Numbered from the stretch's first letter, positions 27,016-37,573 are shown. The stretch is 64,000 nt of DNA from Undibacterium sp. Jales W-56 (GCF_025548535.1 NZ_JAJLQW010000001.1:1178001-1242000); one strand, 5' to 3'. Numbers and translations: made by a program. The notes: generated by a model from the letters alone, not told the origin.

Positions 27016-30000
27016 ATGTTGATATTGCCAGGCTCCAATGCCTTGTCTGCTTTCCGTACCCAAGGTCTGTTATCCAAACTGCAAGCTGTTGACCCGCATA
27101 TCGTCGGCGTCAGTGGTCGTTATACCCATTTCGTCGATGCCGCCGATACTGTATCAAGCGAGGATGCCGCCCGGCTCGACGCTATGTTGACTTATGGCGA
27201 TGCTTTTACGGGTAAGGACGAGGGCGATACCTTCGTCGTTATTCCACGCTTCGGTACGATTTCTCCCTGGGCGAGTAAGGCAACCGATATTGCGCATAAT
27301 TGCGGCATGCAACATATCAAGCGGATTGAGCGCGGTATCCGTTATACGGTGCAAGTCAAATCGGGTTTGCTGGGCGGTGCCAAGAAATTAGCGGAAGAAT
27401 CGCGTCAGGCAGTCGCTGCCTTATTGCACGATCGGATGACAGAGATGGTGCTGGCAGACGTGCAGGAAGCCAGCGCTTTGTTCTCTGAACTTGACGCGAA
27501 ACCCTTGGCCTCGGTCGATGTGTTGGGTGGCGGTAAAGGCGCATTATTGCAGGCGAACACGGAATTAGGTCTGGCTTTGTCCGATGACGAGATCGACTAT
27601 CTGGTCGATGCTTTCGTCGCTGCGGGGCGCAATCCGACTGACGTTGAATTGATGATGTTTGCGCAGGCCAATAGCGAACACTGCCGTCATAAGATCTTTA
27701 ATGCCGATTGGACCATTGACGGTGTTGTGCAGGATATTTCCTTGTTCGGCATGATCAAGAATACGCATTTGCTGCAACCGAAAGGCACTATCGTTGCCTA
27801 CAGCGATAACTCCTCGATTATGGAAGGCGCGAGCGTCAGCCGCTTTTATCCAAACGGTGCAGTTAATGGCAATGTCTATCAGGCGACCCAGGAACTGACG
27901 CACACCTTGATGAAGGTGGAAACGCACAATCATCCGACCGCGATTTCCCCATTCCCGGGGGCATCGACTGGCGCCGGCGGCGAGATCCGTGACGAAGGTG
28001 CGACGGGCCGCGGTGCAAAGCCGAAAGCCGGCTTGACGGGCTTTACCGTATCCAATCTGATGTTGCCGGGTGCAGTCCAGCCGTGGGAAAACGCCAGCGA
28101 TACGATTGCCAGTCAGCCCTCGGATAAAGTCTATGGCAAACCGGATCGTATCGCCTCTGCTTTGCAAATCATGATTGACGGCCCATTGGGCGGCGCTGCC
28201 TTCAACAATGAATTTGGCCGTCCCAATCTGGGCGGCTATTTCCGTACTTTTGAACAAAATGTCGGTGGTACCGTGTACGGCTATCACAAGCCCATCATGA
28301 TCGCGGGCGGTATCGGGAATATCTCGGACAAGCACACCAAAAAAGACGATCTGCCTGTCGGCAGTCTGCTGATACAACTGGGCGGCCCAGGGATGCGCAT
28401 CGGTATGGGCGGCAGCGCCGCATCCTCGATGGCGACCGGCACCAACACCGCTGATCTCGATTTTGATTCAGTCCAGCGCGGCAATCCTGAAATGGAGCGT
28501 CGCGCGCAGGAAGTGATTAATTCGTGCTGGCAATTGGGTGACGACAATCCTATTTTGTCTATCCACGACGTCGGTGCCGGCGGCTTGTCGAACGCCTTCC
28601 CGGAGATTACGAATGATGCCAGGCGCGGCGCGATCTTTAATCTGCGTAAGGTGCATCTGGAAGAAAGCGGCATGGCGCCGAAAGAAATCTGGAGTAATGA
28701 ATCGCAAGAACGTTATGTACTGGGTATTGCGCCGGATAGCCTGGCTTTGTTCGAATATTTCTGCGAACGTGAGCGCTGCCCGTTTGCGGTCGTTGGTACG
28801 GCAACGGAAGAGCGGCAGCTCAAGGTGATCGATCCTGAACATGACAATACGCCGGTCGATATGCCGATGAATGTGCTGTTGGGTAAACCGCCCAAAATGC
28901 ACAGAGATGTTCAGCATGTCACGCACAGCTTCCCGCCAATCGATTTGACCGGCATGGATTTGCAAGACGTCGCACAACGTATCCTGAGTCTGCCGACTGT
29001 TGCCGATAAATCCTTCCTGATCACCATCGGTGACCGTACTGTCGGCGCGACCTCGGTGCGCGACCAGATGGTCGGCCCGTGGCAAGTGCCGGTCGCCGAT
29101 TGCGCTGTCACTACCATGAGCCTCGAAGGTTATCTCGGTGAAGCAATGTCCATGGGCGAGCGCACACCGTTGGCCGTGATCAATGCCGCGGCATCCGGCC
29201 GTATGGCGATTGGTGAGTCGATTACGAATATCGCGGCAGCGCCGATCAGGGATATTTCCGATATCAAGTTGTCGGCGAACTGGATGGCCGCCTGCGGTCA
29301 GCCTGGTCAGGACGCTGCATTATTCGATACGGTCAAAGCGATTGGCATGGAGTTGTGTCCGGCGCTCGGTATCAGTATTCCGGTCGGCAAAGACTCCCTG
29401 TCCATGCGCACCACCTGGCAAGATGAAGGTGAGGCAAAATCCGTCACTTCGCCGGTTTCATTGATTATTTCTGCATTCGCACCGGTATTCGATGTGCGTA
29501 AATCCCTGACGCCGCAATTGCGTCTGGATGCCGGTGATACCAGCCTGATCCTGATCGATCTGGGGCGCGGAAAAAATCGCCTGGGTGCATCCTGCTTCGC
29601 GCAAGTCATGCAAAAGCTCGGCGATCAGACGCCGGACGTCGATAGCGCAGAGGACTTGAAGGCCTTCTTCGCCGCGATTCAGCAATTGAACCGCGACAAT
29701 CATCTGCTGGCCTATCACGACCGCTCTGACGGCGGTCTGTATGCGACCTTGTGCGAGATGGCGTTCGCTGGCCGTACCGGCCTGTCCATCAACCTCGATA
29801 TCCTGACCATGGATGAGGCTGCCGATTGGGGCGATGCCAAGAATTGGGCAGGGCAGGTTGCCGAGCGTCGTAACGACCTGACTTTGCGCGCCTTGTTTAA
29901 TGAAGAGTTGGGTGCCGTGATCCAGGTTCGCACCGAGCAACGTACTGCGGTGATGGATGTTCTGCGCGCGCACAATCTCGGTGCTTGCAGTCACATCATC

Positions 30001-31011
30001 GGTAAAGTGAATGCCGGCAATCTGATTGAATTTACGCGCGATGCGAAACAGATTTACAGCCAGCCACGCGCGACGCTGCATCAGTTGTGGAGCAAAACCA
30101 GCTGGCAAATCGCCCGCCTGCGCGACAATCCTGCCTGCGCTGACGCTGAGTACGCGCGCATTCTCGACCTGAACGATCCTGGCATCACACCCAAACTCAG
30201 CTTCGATCCGCAGCAAGATGTCGCCGCCCCTTTCATCAATACGGGTGTGCGTCCTAAGGTGGCGATCTTGCGCGAGCAGGGCGTGAACTCGCATATCGAA
30301 ACCGCCTATGTCATGCACAAATCCGGCTTTACCGCAGTCGATGTGCACATGAGCGACCTGATTGCCGGTCGCGCCCGCCTGGCAGATTTTAAAGGTCTGA
30401 TTGCGGTCGGCGGTTTCTCGTATGGCGACGTGCTCGGCGCTGGCGAGGGTTGGGCGAAAACGATTTTGTTCAATGCAATGATGGCCGAACAATTCTCGAA
30501 TTTCTTCCATCGTGAAGATACATTTGGTCTGGGTATCTGTAATGGCTGCCAGATGATGAGCAATCTGAAATCGATTATTCCCGGCGCCCAAGCCTGGCCG
30601 AAGTTCACCAAGAACAAATCCGAGCAATTCGAAGGCCGTTTCGCCATGGTTGAAGTACAAGAGTCGGCATCGATTTTCTTCCAGGGCATGGCGGGCACGC
30701 AGACGCCAATTGCGGTCGCGCATGGCGAAGGTTTTGCCGACTTCTCGATCACCGGCGATATCAATGCTGCTCAGGTTGCAATGCGCTTCGTAAATAACGC
30801 TGGCGCTGCGACCGAAGCCTATCCGTATAACCCGAATGGTTCGCCGCAAGGTATTACCGCGGTGACCAATGCAGACGGACGCTTCACGGTCATGATGCCG
30901 CATGCGGAACGGGTATTCCGCTCTGTACTGCACTCATGGCACCCGGAAGGCTGGGGCGAAGATTCGCCTTGGATGCGCATGTTCCGTAACGCACGTCAAT
31001 GGGTTGCCTGA
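27016..31011 (+). CDS. purL: PurL, phosphoribosylformylglycinamidine synthase (large single-chain form)
   Basis: Catalyses the fourth step of de novo purine synthesis: FGAR + Gln + ATP to FGAM. The start at 27016 gives [19 protein letters not shown], the usual betaproteobacterial N-terminus, and 1331 aa; the frame runs 74 codons further upstream without conserved sequence. Order: PurS-like N domain, linker, two AIRS-like synthetase halves ([33 protein letters not shown]), and C-terminal glutamine amidotransferase. Its triad is Cys in GICNGCQMM and His-1296/Glu-1298 in PHAERVF. Cytoplasmic, monocistronic, closed by a strong terminator. Confidence 0.97.
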   Translation: MLILPGSNALSAFRTQGLLSKLQAVDPHIVGVSGRYTHFVDAADTVSSEDAARLDAMLTYGDAFTGKDEGDTFVVIPRFGTISPWASKATDIAHNCGMQHIKRIERGIRYTVQVKSGLLGGAKKLAEESRQAVAALLHDRMTEMVLADVQEASALFSELDAKPLASVDVLGGGKGALLQANTELGLALSDDEIDYLVDAFVAAGRNPTDVELMMFAQANSEHCRHKIFNADWTIDGVVQDISLFGMIKNTHLLQPKGTIVAYSDNSSIMEGASVSRFYPNGAVNGNVYQATQELTHTLMKVETHNHPTAISPFPGASTGAGGEIRDEGATGRGAKPKAGLTGFTVSNLMLPGAVQPWENASDTIASQPSDKVYGKPDRIASALQIMIDGPLGGAAFNNEFGRPNLGGYFRTFEQNVGGTVYGYHKPIMIAGGIGNISDKHTKKDDLPVGSLLIQLGGPGMRIGMGGSAASSMATGTNTADLDFDSVQRGNPEMERRAQEVINSCWQLGDDNPILSIHDVGAGGLSNAFPEITNDARRGAIFNLRKVHLEESGMAPKEIWSNESQERYVLGIAPDSLALFEYFCERERCPFAVVGTATEERQLKVIDPEHDNTPVDMPMNVLLGKPPKMHRDVQHVTHSFPPIDLTGMDLQDVAQRILSLPTVADKSFLITIGDRTVGATSVRDQMVGPWQVPVADCAVTTMSLEGYLGEAMSMGERTPLAVINAAASGRMAIGESITNIAAAPIRDISDIKLSANWMAACGQPGQDAALFDTVKAIGMELCPALGISIPVGKDSLSMRTTWQDEGEAKSVTSPVSLIISAFAPVFDVRKSLTPQLRLDAGDTSLILIDLGRGKNRLGASCFAQVMQKLGDQTPDVDSAEDLKAFFAAIQQLNRDNHLLAYHDRSDGGLYATLCEMAFAGRTGLSINLDILTMDEAADWGDAKNWAGQVAERRNDLTLRALFNEELGAVIQVRTEQRTAVMDVLRAHNLGACSHIIGKVNAGNLIEFTRDAKQIYSQPRATLHQLWSKTSWQIARLRDNPACADAEYARILDLNDPGITPKLSFDPQQDVAAPFINTGVRPKVAILREQGVNSHIETAYVMHKSGFTAVDVHMSDLIAGRARLADFKGLIAVGGFSYGDVLGAGEGWAKTILFNAMMAEQFSNFFHREDTFGLGICNGCQMMSNLKSIIPGAQAWPKFTKNKSEQFEGRFAMVEVQESASIFFQGMAGTQTPIAVAHGEGFADFSITGDINAAQVAMRFVNNAGAATEAYPYNPNGSPQGITAVTNADGRFTVMMPHAERVFRSVLHSWHPEGWGEDSPWMRMFRNARQWVA

Positions 31012-31034
31012 TACTGAGTTATTAGCGCTCTGCA

Positions 31035-31064
31035 TAAAAAATGCCACGGATGTGGCATTTTTTA
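31035..31064. terminator. terminator after purL
   Basis: AAAAAATGCCAC, loop GGAT, then GTGGCATTTTTT: a 12-bp A/T-flanked hairpin 24 nt after the purL stop. Confidence 0.9.
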
Positions 31065-31098
31065 CGTCATGTTGCCTCTCGTAAAATTCGGTAAATAA

Positions 31099-31183
31099 AT
31101 ATACTCCCCAGTTTGTATTGGATAATAGTAGTATTTCCGCATTATTTATCTAGCGATTGAAATAGTACTATATGGGAGTATAT
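31099..31183. repeat. nested inverted-repeat element between purL and ppiC
   Basis: An outer pair ATATACTCCC / GGGAGTATAT (10 bp, perfect) encloses an inner pair TAGTAGTATTT / AAATAGTACTA (10 of 11 match). The whole 85 nt could fold into one long interrupted hairpin. It is AT-rich unlike its neighbours and has no open frame. From 31184 to 31344 I see no gene; a weak CCACT/AGTGG pair lies near 31290-31312. It could be a small structured RNA, the remains of a mobile element, or chance. Confidence 0.45.
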
Positions 31184-31344
31184 ATAAAAACTACCTGACA
31201 GTACGCCACAATGACCTGTCCGGTTTTCATCGGATGCCAGATTACGCCGGTGCAGATATGTTCGCGTATTTAAGCTGGATTCGTATCGCCACTCGCCAGG
31301 TCGTAGTGGATCCGGGTTGAATACGAAAATGTGAAGGACAAAAC

Positions 31345-31371
31345 AAAAAAGACGCCGTAGCGTCTTTTTTA
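31345..31371. terminator. bidirectional terminator downstream of ppiC
   Basis: AAAAAAGACGC, loop CGTA, then GCGTCTTTTTT: an 11-bp stem. It lies 26 nt beyond the ppiC stop on the minus strand, where the A-run becomes the T-tail. Confidence 0.88.
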
Positions 31372-31397
31372 TTGGGTAAAACCGTAATCAGGATCGA

Positions 31398-32171
31398 TTA
31401 TTGGATCTTTGCTTTTTTCAACAGAGACTGTTGGTAAGCTTGAACTTTTTGCTGTTGCAGATTGTTCAGGATCTGTGGCTTCACTTCTTCCATGGTTGGG
31501 AATTTAGCTGTGCGTACATCATCGAGTTTGATAATATGGTAGCCGAATTCTGTCTTGACCGGAGTTTCAGTGAATTGACCTTTTTGCAAAGCAACCAGGG
31601 CTTGTGAGAATGGTGCCACATAGCTTGCTGGTGATGCCCAATCCAGATCGCCGCCTTTAGCTGCCGAGCCTGGATCTTTGGATTGTTTTGCCAATTCGTC
31701 GAATTTAGCACCGGCCTTCAATTTCAGGATGATCGCTTTGGCATCATCTTCTTTTTCTACCAGGATATGGTAGGCGTGGTATTCCTTGTCGCCGGCTTGG
31801 GATTTCGCTTTGTCGTATTCAGCTTTGACTTCTGCGTCGCTTACTGGATTCTTTTTGACGAAATCGATCATCAATGCGCGGATCAGGATGGATTGACGTG
31901 CTACTTCCAATTGCGTTTTTACGTCAGCGTTGGCGGCCAAAGCAGCTTTGTCGGCTTCTTGCATCAAGACTTCGCGGTTGATCAATTCTTGTTTGACCAT
32001 CGCGCGCAATTCTGGCGTATCTTTTTGACCCTGTTCAGCCAATTGTTTGACCATGACGTCAACGCGGCTGGACGGGATGGCTTTACCGTTAACAACGGCG
32101 AGGTTTTGAGCCAATGCAGGCAAGGCAGTTGCGAGAAGTACTACCAGCAAATGAGCAGGTTTAAAAGTCAT
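31398..32171 (-). CDS. periplasmic peptidyl-prolyl isomerase, PpiC/SurA-like parvulin
   Basis: A 257-residue secreted protein with a signal peptide (MTFKPAHLLVVLLATALPAL). Residues about 25-125 form a SurA-N-like chaperone helix domain (INREVLMQEADKAALAANAD), followed by a rotamase domain at about 130-220 (YHAYHILVEKEDDAKAIILK, GGDLDWASP, TEFGYHIIKLDD). It should assist folding of outer-membrane or periplasmic proteins. It is the last gene of the minus-strand selO-msrB-yciB-bolA-ppiC run, 41 nt after bolA. Confidence 0.93.
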   Translation of the reverse strand: MTFKPAHLLVVLLATALPALAQNLAVVNGKAIPSSRVDVMVKQLAEQGQKDTPELRAMVKQELINREVLMQEADKAALAANADVKTQLEVARQSILIRALMIDFVKKNPVSDAEVKAEYDKAKSQAGDKEYHAYHILVEKEDDAKAIILKLKAGAKFDELAKQSKDPGSAAKGGDLDWASPASYVAPFSQALVALQKGQFTETPVKTEFGYHIIKLDDVRTAKFPTMEEVKPQILNNLQQQKVQAYQQSLLKKAKIQ

Positions 32172-32212
32172 TATCTGTTCCTAAAATAACAAAGTAAGTA
32201 AAAACAAAGTGG

Positions 32213-32488
32213 TTAGGTCGGTATCTCTGACGGAGCCAGCGCAACAATTACAAGTGCATGAATTTCCGTGTGCATCATATCGCCAACGGCATCATACACT
32301 AGTCGATGCCGGGATATACGATTTAGCCCCTCAAATTGGTAACAAACTATTTTTACACTGAAATGACCTGCGCCGGAGGCGGCTCCGGCGTGGCCATGAT
32401 GCGCTGCAGAGTCGTCGCTTAATTGACAGCTAAGGGGCTGTAAAGTTTCCCGTAATCGGGCTTCAATCCGGTTCAGGCGATCGTTCAT
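32213..32488 (-). CDS. bolA: BolA-family protein
   Basis: A 91-residue protein of the BolA/IbaG class, which partner monothiol glutaredoxins in iron-sulphur handling and stress morphology. Visible family features are the N-terminal helix [16 protein letters not shown], His-rich loop [18 protein letters not shown], and the conserved [14 protein letters not shown] with [10 protein letters not shown]. It overlaps the end of yciB by 4 nt (ATGA), a frequent gene pair in Burkholderiales. Confidence 0.92.
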   Translation of the reverse strand: MNDRLNRIEARLRETLQPLSCQLSDDSAAHHGHAGAASGAGHFSVKIVCYQFEGLNRISRHRLVYDAVGDMMHTEIHALVIVALAPSEIPT

Positions 32489-33102
32489 GTAGGTTCTTCC
32501 ATGTATTTAGACAAAAACAAGCCTTGAACGACGATAAATACCGGTAAGGCCGCTATCGAATACAGTTTAAAGCTGACCCAGGTGGTGGTCGGGAAAGAGA
32601 AGGCGACATACAGGTTCACGATGCCCATCACGAAAAAATAGGCGATCCAGGCTAGACTTAATTTCGACCAGACATCGTCAGGCAGCGTGATTTGCGTCCC
32701 CATTGTTGCTCTGAGTAAATTTTTCTTGAATAAGAATTGCGCAAACAAAAACGCGACGGCGTAGCACCAGTAGATTACTGTCGGCTTCCATTTAATAAAG
32801 GTTTCACTATGAAAATAAATGGTGGCACTGCCAAAGCCGACAATCACAACGAAGGAAATCCACAGCAATGCGTCAATCTTTTTGCGACGGATTACGAGAT
32901 AGCCAAATTGCAGAACCGAACCGATGATGGCGATTGCCGTCGCCAACAGGATAGGTGCCAGATCGGCTGTCGGTTTGCCGCCAGAGATCAGACCGGACAG
33001 ATACTGATCTACCAGGCTTTGGGCGAATTCCAGGTTGCGTTCCCCGAGTTTAAAACTAATGAAAAACAGGATTACTGGAAAAATATCGAACAAAAATTTC
33101 AT
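32485..33102 (-). CDS. yciB: YciB/IspZ inner-membrane septation-related protein
   Basis: A 205-residue protein with about five membrane helices, starting [20 protein letters not shown] as in the family. Conserved stretches include [15 protein letters not shown] and [20 protein letters not shown]. YciB is linked to cell-envelope synthesis and septation; its molecular activity is unknown. Translationally coupled to bolA by a 4-nt overlap and 35 nt behind msrB. Confidence 0.94.
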   Translation of the reverse strand: MKFLFDIFPVILFFISFKLGERNLEFAQSLVDQYLSGLISGGKPTADLAPILLATAIAIIGSVLQFGYLVIRRKKIDALLWISFVVIVGFGSATIYFHSETFIKWKPTVIYWCYAVAFLFAQFLFKKNLLRATMGTQITLPDDVWSKLSLAWIAYFFVMGIVNLYVAFSFPTTTWVSFKLYSIAALPVFIVVQGLFLSKYMEEPT

Positions 33103-33137
33103 ATCAACTTTTCAAAACGGATTTGACGAGCTAAAAA

Positions 33138-33533
33138 CTAAGTTTTAGGCGCAAATCTCAGGGACGCGGAGTTAATGCAATAACGCAATCCTGTCGGTGG
33201 CGGGCCGTCAGGAAACACATGACCCAGGTGGGCGTCGCAGATATTACACAATATCTCGGTGCGCGTCATGCCGTGTGAGCGATCGACTTTTTCTAAGACA
33301 TTCGCCGGATTGAGTGCTTTGAAATAACTTGGCCAGCCGCAGCCCGAATCAAACTTGGCATCCGATTCGAATAAAGGCGTGTTGCAGCACACGCAGGTAT
33401 AAATGCCCGCTTCGTGATGATCCCAGAATTTGCCGGTGAACGCCCGTTCTGTCGCTGCGTGGCGGGTAACTTCATATTCCATGTCTGTGAGCATGGAGCG
33501 CCATTCCTTATCGGTTTTAGTGACTTTTGACAT
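33138..33533 (-). CDS. msrB: MsrB, peptide-methionine (R)-S-oxide reductase
   Basis: A 131-residue enzyme of normal length that repairs methionine-R-sulfoxide in proteins. Two zinc-binding CxxC pairs are present (CVCC and [10 protein letters not shown]), the substrate motif GCGWPSYF, and the catalytic Cys in [11 protein letters not shown] near the C-terminus. It lies 18 nt downstream of selO on the same strand, which couples two redox-linked functions in one transcript. Confidence 0.96.
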   Translation of the reverse strand: MSKVTKTDKEWRSMLTDMEYEVTRHAATERAFTGKFWDHHEAGIYTCVCCNTPLFESDAKFDSGCGWPSYFKALNPANVLEKVDRSHGMTRTEILCNICDAHLGHVFPDGPPPTGLRYCINSASLRFAPKT

Positions 33534-33551
33534 GGTATTTCCTTCTACGGT

Positions 33552-35081
33552 TTAGGACGAGCAACTGACTTCCAGTTCGCGTGCCCAGTCCGGTGGCAGG
33601 GCCGCATAATCGTCATGTTCTGCTTGTTCATCAAAGGGGTTTTCTAAAATCTGCAATAGCTTTGCGACTTCAGAAAAATCTTTTTTCTGGGCTTTTTCTA
33701 TCGCTATCTGTGCGAGGTAATTACGCAGTATATATTTAGGATTGACACTCTGCATGGCGCGTTGGCGCGCCGGATCGTCGCTGCGCTCGGTCTGCAAGCG
33801 CTGACGGTATTGTTCCAGCCATAAATCTAGCGCCGACCGGTCGATAAAACCATCCCTGAGCTTTTCGTCCAATGCCGATTTGGCGGTATTGATATAGCTC
33901 AGATGGCGGAAGCTGTGCGTGAAATCGGCACCGTTCTGCTGCATCAGGTCGAAAAACTGGTCGAATAATTTGCCGTCGGCTTCGCGGTGTTCAGTCAACT
34001 GTTGCAAGCCGAATTTTTGGTGCAATAGTAGATCGAACGCTTGTTGATAGGCCGGTTGATAGGCTGACAGCGCAGCTTGCGTATCTTCGACGGTGCCGAT
34101 CAATGGCAATAAGGCTTGAGCCAAGGCATGGCAATTCCAATGGCCGATTTTCGGCTGCATGCGGTAGGAGTAACGGCCCTGGGTGTCGGTGTGGTTGCAG
34201 ATGTGACCGGCGTTAAATGCTTCCATAAAACCGAAAGGGCCGTAATCGAGGGTTATTCCAAGTATCGACATATTGTCGGTATTCATGACGCCGTGCATGA
34301 AGCCAACCGCCTGCCATTGCGCCATGAGCTTGGCAGTGCGCTGCGTGACTTCTTGTAATAGGGCCTGGTAGGGATTGTCATGTTCCAGCAGTGCAGGATA
34401 ATAATTGCCGAGTACAAAATCGGCCAGTGCTTGCAATTGCTCCGGTGCGTTATTGTAGTACCAGTGCTCGAATGAGCCGAAGCGTATAAAGCTTGGTGCG
34501 AGACGGGTGACGACTGCGGCGGTTTCCGGCGTTTCACGCATCACATAGTGATCGGAGCCAGTCACGCTCAGGGCGCGTGAGGTAGGGATGCCTAATCCAG
34601 CCATGGCTTCGGAGCACAGAAACTCGCGAATCGATGAGCGCAATACCGCGCGACCGTCGCCCATGCGGGAATAGGGCGTCATGCCCGCTCCCTTGAGTTG
34701 AATTTCTATCCTGCCGTTTGGCGAGTCCGCGGTATTTTGGGCGGCAACATCGCCTAACAAGATCGCCCGCCCATCGCCGAGCTGACCTGCCCAGACGCCG
34801 AACTGATGACCGGAATAGACTGCTGCCAGCGGAGTGCTGCCACTGATGAGTTGATTGCCGGTAAAGATTTCGGTAAATAAATCCGTGTTGAGTGCGTCTG
34901 CCGACAGACCTATTGCGTCGGCCGCCTTGCTACTTGCGCCGACCAGGTAGGGCGCAGCTAATGGTGTGGGGCGCAATACAGTGTAGAAGTCGGACGGTAG
35001 CTGAGCGAATTGATTTTCCACGCTTAAATTGGAGATGTCGGTGACTGGAATGGTCGATGTCATCGTTGCATTATTGGACAT
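33552..35081 (-). CDS. selO: SelO (YdiU), pseudokinase-fold protein AMPylase
   Basis: The start at 35081 gives MSNNATMTSTIPVTDISNLS and 509 aa; the frame runs on for 78 more codons but those cover an inverted repeat and a MITE-like element, so they are not coding. The conserved core is present: AVYSGHQFGVWAGQLGDGRA, LKGAGMTPYSRMGDGRAVLR and the acidic MHGVMNTDNMSILG. SelO transfers AMP to proteins and is tied to redox homeostasis. The product ends in VSCSS; that terminal Cys is in the position occupied by selenocysteine in animal homologues (family knowledge). First gene of a five-gene minus-strand run. Confidence 0.95.
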   Translation of the reverse strand: MSNNATMTSTIPVTDISNLSVENQFAQLPSDFYTVLRPTPLAAPYLVGASSKAADAIGLSADALNTDLFTEIFTGNQLISGSTPLAAVYSGHQFGVWAGQLGDGRAILLGDVAAQNTADSPNGRIEIQLKGAGMTPYSRMGDGRAVLRSSIREFLCSEAMAGLGIPTSRALSVTGSDHYVMRETPETAAVVTRLAPSFIRFGSFEHWYYNNAPEQLQALADFVLGNYYPALLEHDNPYQALLQEVTQRTAKLMAQWQAVGFMHGVMNTDNMSILGITLDYGPFGFMEAFNAGHICNHTDTQGRYSYRMQPKIGHWNCHALAQALLPLIGTVEDTQAALSAYQPAYQQAFDLLLHQKFGLQQLTEHREADGKLFDQFFDLMQQNGADFTHSFRHLSYINTAKSALDEKLRDGFIDRSALDLWLEQYRQRLQTERSDDPARQRAMQSVNPKYILRNYLAQIAIEKAQKKDFSEVAKLLQILENPFDEQAEHDDYAALPPDWARELEVSCSS

Positions 35082-35117
35082 TGCTGAATTACCGCCACAG
35101 GTGCGGAGAACATTGAA

Positions 35118-35140
35118 TAGTCTGACATTTTGACAGACTA
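35118..35140. promoter_or_regulatory. inverted repeat in the selO leader
   Basis: TAGTCTG, 9 nt, CAGACTA: a perfect 7-bp palindromic pair 37 nt before the selO start. It could be a repressor site or a small leader hairpin. No regulator gene lies next to it. Confidence 0.35.
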
Positions 35141-35162
35141 AGGCGAACCGCGTTGACTTGTT

Positions 35163-35345
35163 GGAACTCGCGCAAAAATCCAGCCCTCTCACTACCCGAG
35201 AAAAGGAGACCCCGAGAAAAGGCAAGAGAGGAGCTGGCTCCATGGCGTTTCGATATTCAAATGAACCCGCAAGCCGGGCGCGCCTGTTGGCCCGAAATGC
35301 CGCTGAAAGCCGCATCCCGTCCGCGGTTTCAATTTGAATTGTTGC
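35163..35345 (+). repeat. MITE-like repeat, copy 2 (right end diverged)
   Basis: Left end GGAACTCGCGCAAAAA resembles the terminal repeat GGACTTACGCAAAAA of copy 4. The tract GAGAAAAGGCAAGAGAGGA is shared with copy 3, and the core CCGCAAGCCGGGCGCG to CGCATCCCGTCCGCGG with all copies. The last 20-25 nt no longer match. It lies between selO and the MFS gene. Confidence 0.75.
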
Positions 35346-35366
35346 AATCAGAGGGACGATGCCTGA

Positions 35367-36608
35367 TCATGCCGTTGCGGGTGCCCGCATTTTTTCCTTG
35401 ATCGGCAGATGTAATAAGGCCGCAGCGACTGCCAGCATGATATCGATGTACCACATCAGATTGTAATCGCCGGTCGCTTCAACTACTTTGCCGCCCAGCC
35501 AGACCCCGAGAAAGCCGCCGATCTGATGCGTCAGCATCACGATGCCGAACAAGGTTGCCATGTTCGCCGGGCCGAAAAATTTGGCGACCAGTCCCGCCGT
35601 CGGCGGTACGGTGGACAAGAAGGTCAATCCCATGATGGCGGCGAACATCAGCATCACCGTACCGGTTTTGGGTGCCAGCAAAAAGAGGATGACAGCCAGT
35701 GCGCGTGTCGCATACAGCAAGGACAGCAGTGATTTCATGCGCCAGCGTCCGACCGCCCAGCCCATGCTCACGCTGCCGACGATATTGAACAGGCCCAGCA
35801 TCGCCAGCGACCAGGCGCCGAATTGTGCCGGCAAGCCGCAAGACGCAATCACCCCGGGCAAATGCGTTGCCAGGAAAGCGACATGAAATCCGCATACGAA
35901 GAATCCCGCACTCAGCATCAGATAGCTGGGATTGCGCAAGGCGTTGCGTATCGCATCCGCGGTCGATACCGGTGCAATACCCGATGCCATGTTCATTTGT
36001 ACGGAGTTGCCGCGCAGCAGGAATGCCGCAGGCAGCGCGAGTAAGACGATCGCCGCCAGCACCTGCATCGCATTACCCCAGCCATAGCTCAACATCAGCG
36101 CACCCGCAATCGGCGCCATTAAAAACTGGCCGAAAGAGCCGCCGGCGTTGATGATGCCCGTTGCCATGCCGCGTTGATGCGCGGGGATCATGCGGTTTGC
36201 GGTTGCCATCAAGACGGCCGGTCCGGCCATGCCCGCGCCGCCCGCCGACAAGATGCCGATGCTGAAGATCAGACCCGCTGTCGTGCTCATCATCGGCGTG
36301 ATAAACGTGCCGATCGCGACCAGCAGAATACCTGCCAGCAGCACACGACCGGCACCGATTTTATCCGCCATGGCTCCCGCAAAAGGCTGCGTCAATCCCC
36401 ACCAGAGCTGGCCGAAAGCAAACGCCAGACTGATGCTGCCTATGCCCAGTCCGGTCGCCGTATTGAGGGGGCTGAGAAATAATCCCATGGTTTGCCGGGT
36501 TCCCATCGTGAGTGAAAAAGTCCCGGCGGCGGCCAGCAATACCAGCCAGATTGCCATGCTTTGGCGGTCGGTATTTTCTGCTGTGTTAGTAGCGCTTGTC
36601 ATGATCAT
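35367..36608 (-). CDS. MFS transporter
   Basis: A 413-residue polytopic protein with about 12 membrane helices, of the major facilitator superfamily. The loop between helices 2 and 3 reads GALMLSYGWG-independent AFGQLWWGLTQPFAGAMADK, matching the family A-motif position (GxxxDK). It resembles oxalate/formate-antiporter-like and drug-export-like members, but the substrate is not readable. It follows the SDR gene by 39 nt on the same strand, so the two form an operon divergent from the TetR gene. The two functions are probably induced together by the TetR ligand. Confidence 0.9.
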   Translation of the reverse strand: MIMTSATNTAENTDRQSMAIWLVLLAAAGTFSLTMGTRQTMGLFLSPLNTATGLGIGSISLAFAFGQLWWGLTQPFAGAMADKIGAGRVLLAGILLVAIGTFITPMMSTTAGLIFSIGILSAGGAGMAGPAVLMATANRMIPAHQRGMATGIINAGGSFGQFLMAPIAGALMLSYGWGNAMQVLAAIVLLALPAAFLLRGNSVQMNMASGIAPVSTADAIRNALRNPSYLMLSAGFFVCGFHVAFLATHLPGVIASCGLPAQFGAWSLAMLGLFNIVGSVSMGWAVGRWRMKSLLSLLYATRALAVILFLLAPKTGTVMLMFAAIMGLTFLSTVPPTAGLVAKFFGPANMATLFGIVMLTHQIGGFLGVWLGGKVVEATGDYNLMWYIDIMLAVAAALLHLPIKEKMRAPATA

Positions 36609-36647
36609 GTCCTGTTTTTCAGCGATTTTTATACGCTTTTGAATTGC

Positions 36648-37493
36648 CTAAAGCGTGCTTGCGGCGACAATTTTGCGTTGATAACGCGAGGCCGGGCGCT
36701 GCCGCGACAGGTTGGGTCCAAACTTGGCGCGCGCTGCGACGAAAGCATGCCAGTCTGCCGTATCCGGCAGGGACGGGATCGTGATCAGCTCACCGTCATC
36801 AAGGCCAATCAAGGCGGCATCGACCAGATCGGCCACTTCCATGATCATTGCTGCGGGCAGGTTGGCGGCGTCAATACCGCTGCGCTCCCAGATCTCGGTG
36901 CGGGTAATGCCGGGCAAAACCGCCTGCACCTGCACGCCGTATTTGCTGATCTCGTTATGCAAAGTTTGTGTCAGGCTGAGTACATAAGCCTTGGTTGCAC
37001 TATAGCTTGCATTGAACATCTCGGGAGCCAGTGCCACGACCGAGGCGATATTGATCAGCTTGCCTTGCTGGCGTGCGACGAATTCGGTAGAGGCGATGCT
37101 GGCCAGTCGGGTCAGTGCCAGCACATTCAGTTTGATCATGCCTTCGATCTGATCGAGATTCGCGCCGGCCAGCGGTCCGTTGGCGGCGATGCCTGCGTTG
37201 TTCACCAGCATGTTGATGCTGGCGTCGCTGGTCAATTTGTGCTCGACCAGTGCCAGATCGGCTTTATCAGTCAGGTCGGCGCGCAGGACGCTGATCTGGA
37301 CGCCGGTTTCGGCCCGCAGCTTGCCAGCCAATTCTTCAAGACGAGCCTGGTCGCGTGCCACCAGAATCAAGTCATAACCGCGGCGCGCCAGGCGGTCGGC
37401 ATAAGTCGCACCGATGCCGGAGGAGGCGCCGGTAATCAGCGCCGTGCCCAGCGAGTGGTGGGAGATATCGTCATTCGATTGTGCAGGTGTCAT
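36648..37493 (-). CDS. short-chain dehydrogenase/reductase
   Basis: A 281-residue classical SDR. The NAD(P)-binding motif is TGASSGIGATYADRL (about 20-34) and the NNAG motif is in MLVNNAGIAANG. The active-site Ser lies in INIASVVALAPEM and the catalytic pair YxxxK in ASYSATKAYVLSL. Arg in LVARDQARL suggests NADP(H) preference. The substrate is unknown. It is transcribed toward the MFS gene and away from the TetR gene. Confidence 0.94.
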   Translation of the reverse strand: MTPAQSNDDISHHSLGTALITGASSGIGATYADRLARRGYDLILVARDQARLEELAGKLRAETGVQISVLRADLTDKADLALVEHKLTSDASINMLVNNAGIAANGPLAGANLDQIEGMIKLNVLALTRLASIASTEFVARQQGKLINIASVVALAPEMFNASYSATKAYVLSLTQTLHNEISKYGVQVQAVLPGITRTEIWERSGIDAANLPAAMIMEVADLVDAALIGLDDGELITIPSLPDTADWHAFVAARAKFGPNLSRQRPASRYQRKIVAASTL

Positions 37494-37573
37494 TTCTTTA
37501 CTCCATGTTCATTATTGGGTGAGGGCAACTGTGCCTTTGCTGCGGTGTGATGTTCAGGTAATGGAATTTATAA

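Noticed and set aside
29458-30933. 491-codon open frame antisense to purL
   Set aside because: It lies wholly inside purL, and the purL frame has all the catalytic motifs. The antisense frame is His/Arg-rich with no recognisable motif, typical of a shadow in well-biased codons.
35082-35315. N-terminal extension of SelO by 78 codons
   Set aside because: The extension crosses an inverted repeat and much of repeat copy 2, and homologous SelO sequence begins at 35081.
36561-37550. 329-codon open frame antisense to the SDR gene
   Set aside because: The SDR frame has TGASSGIG, NNAG and YxxxK. The antisense frame has no family features and its start falls within the MFS gene.
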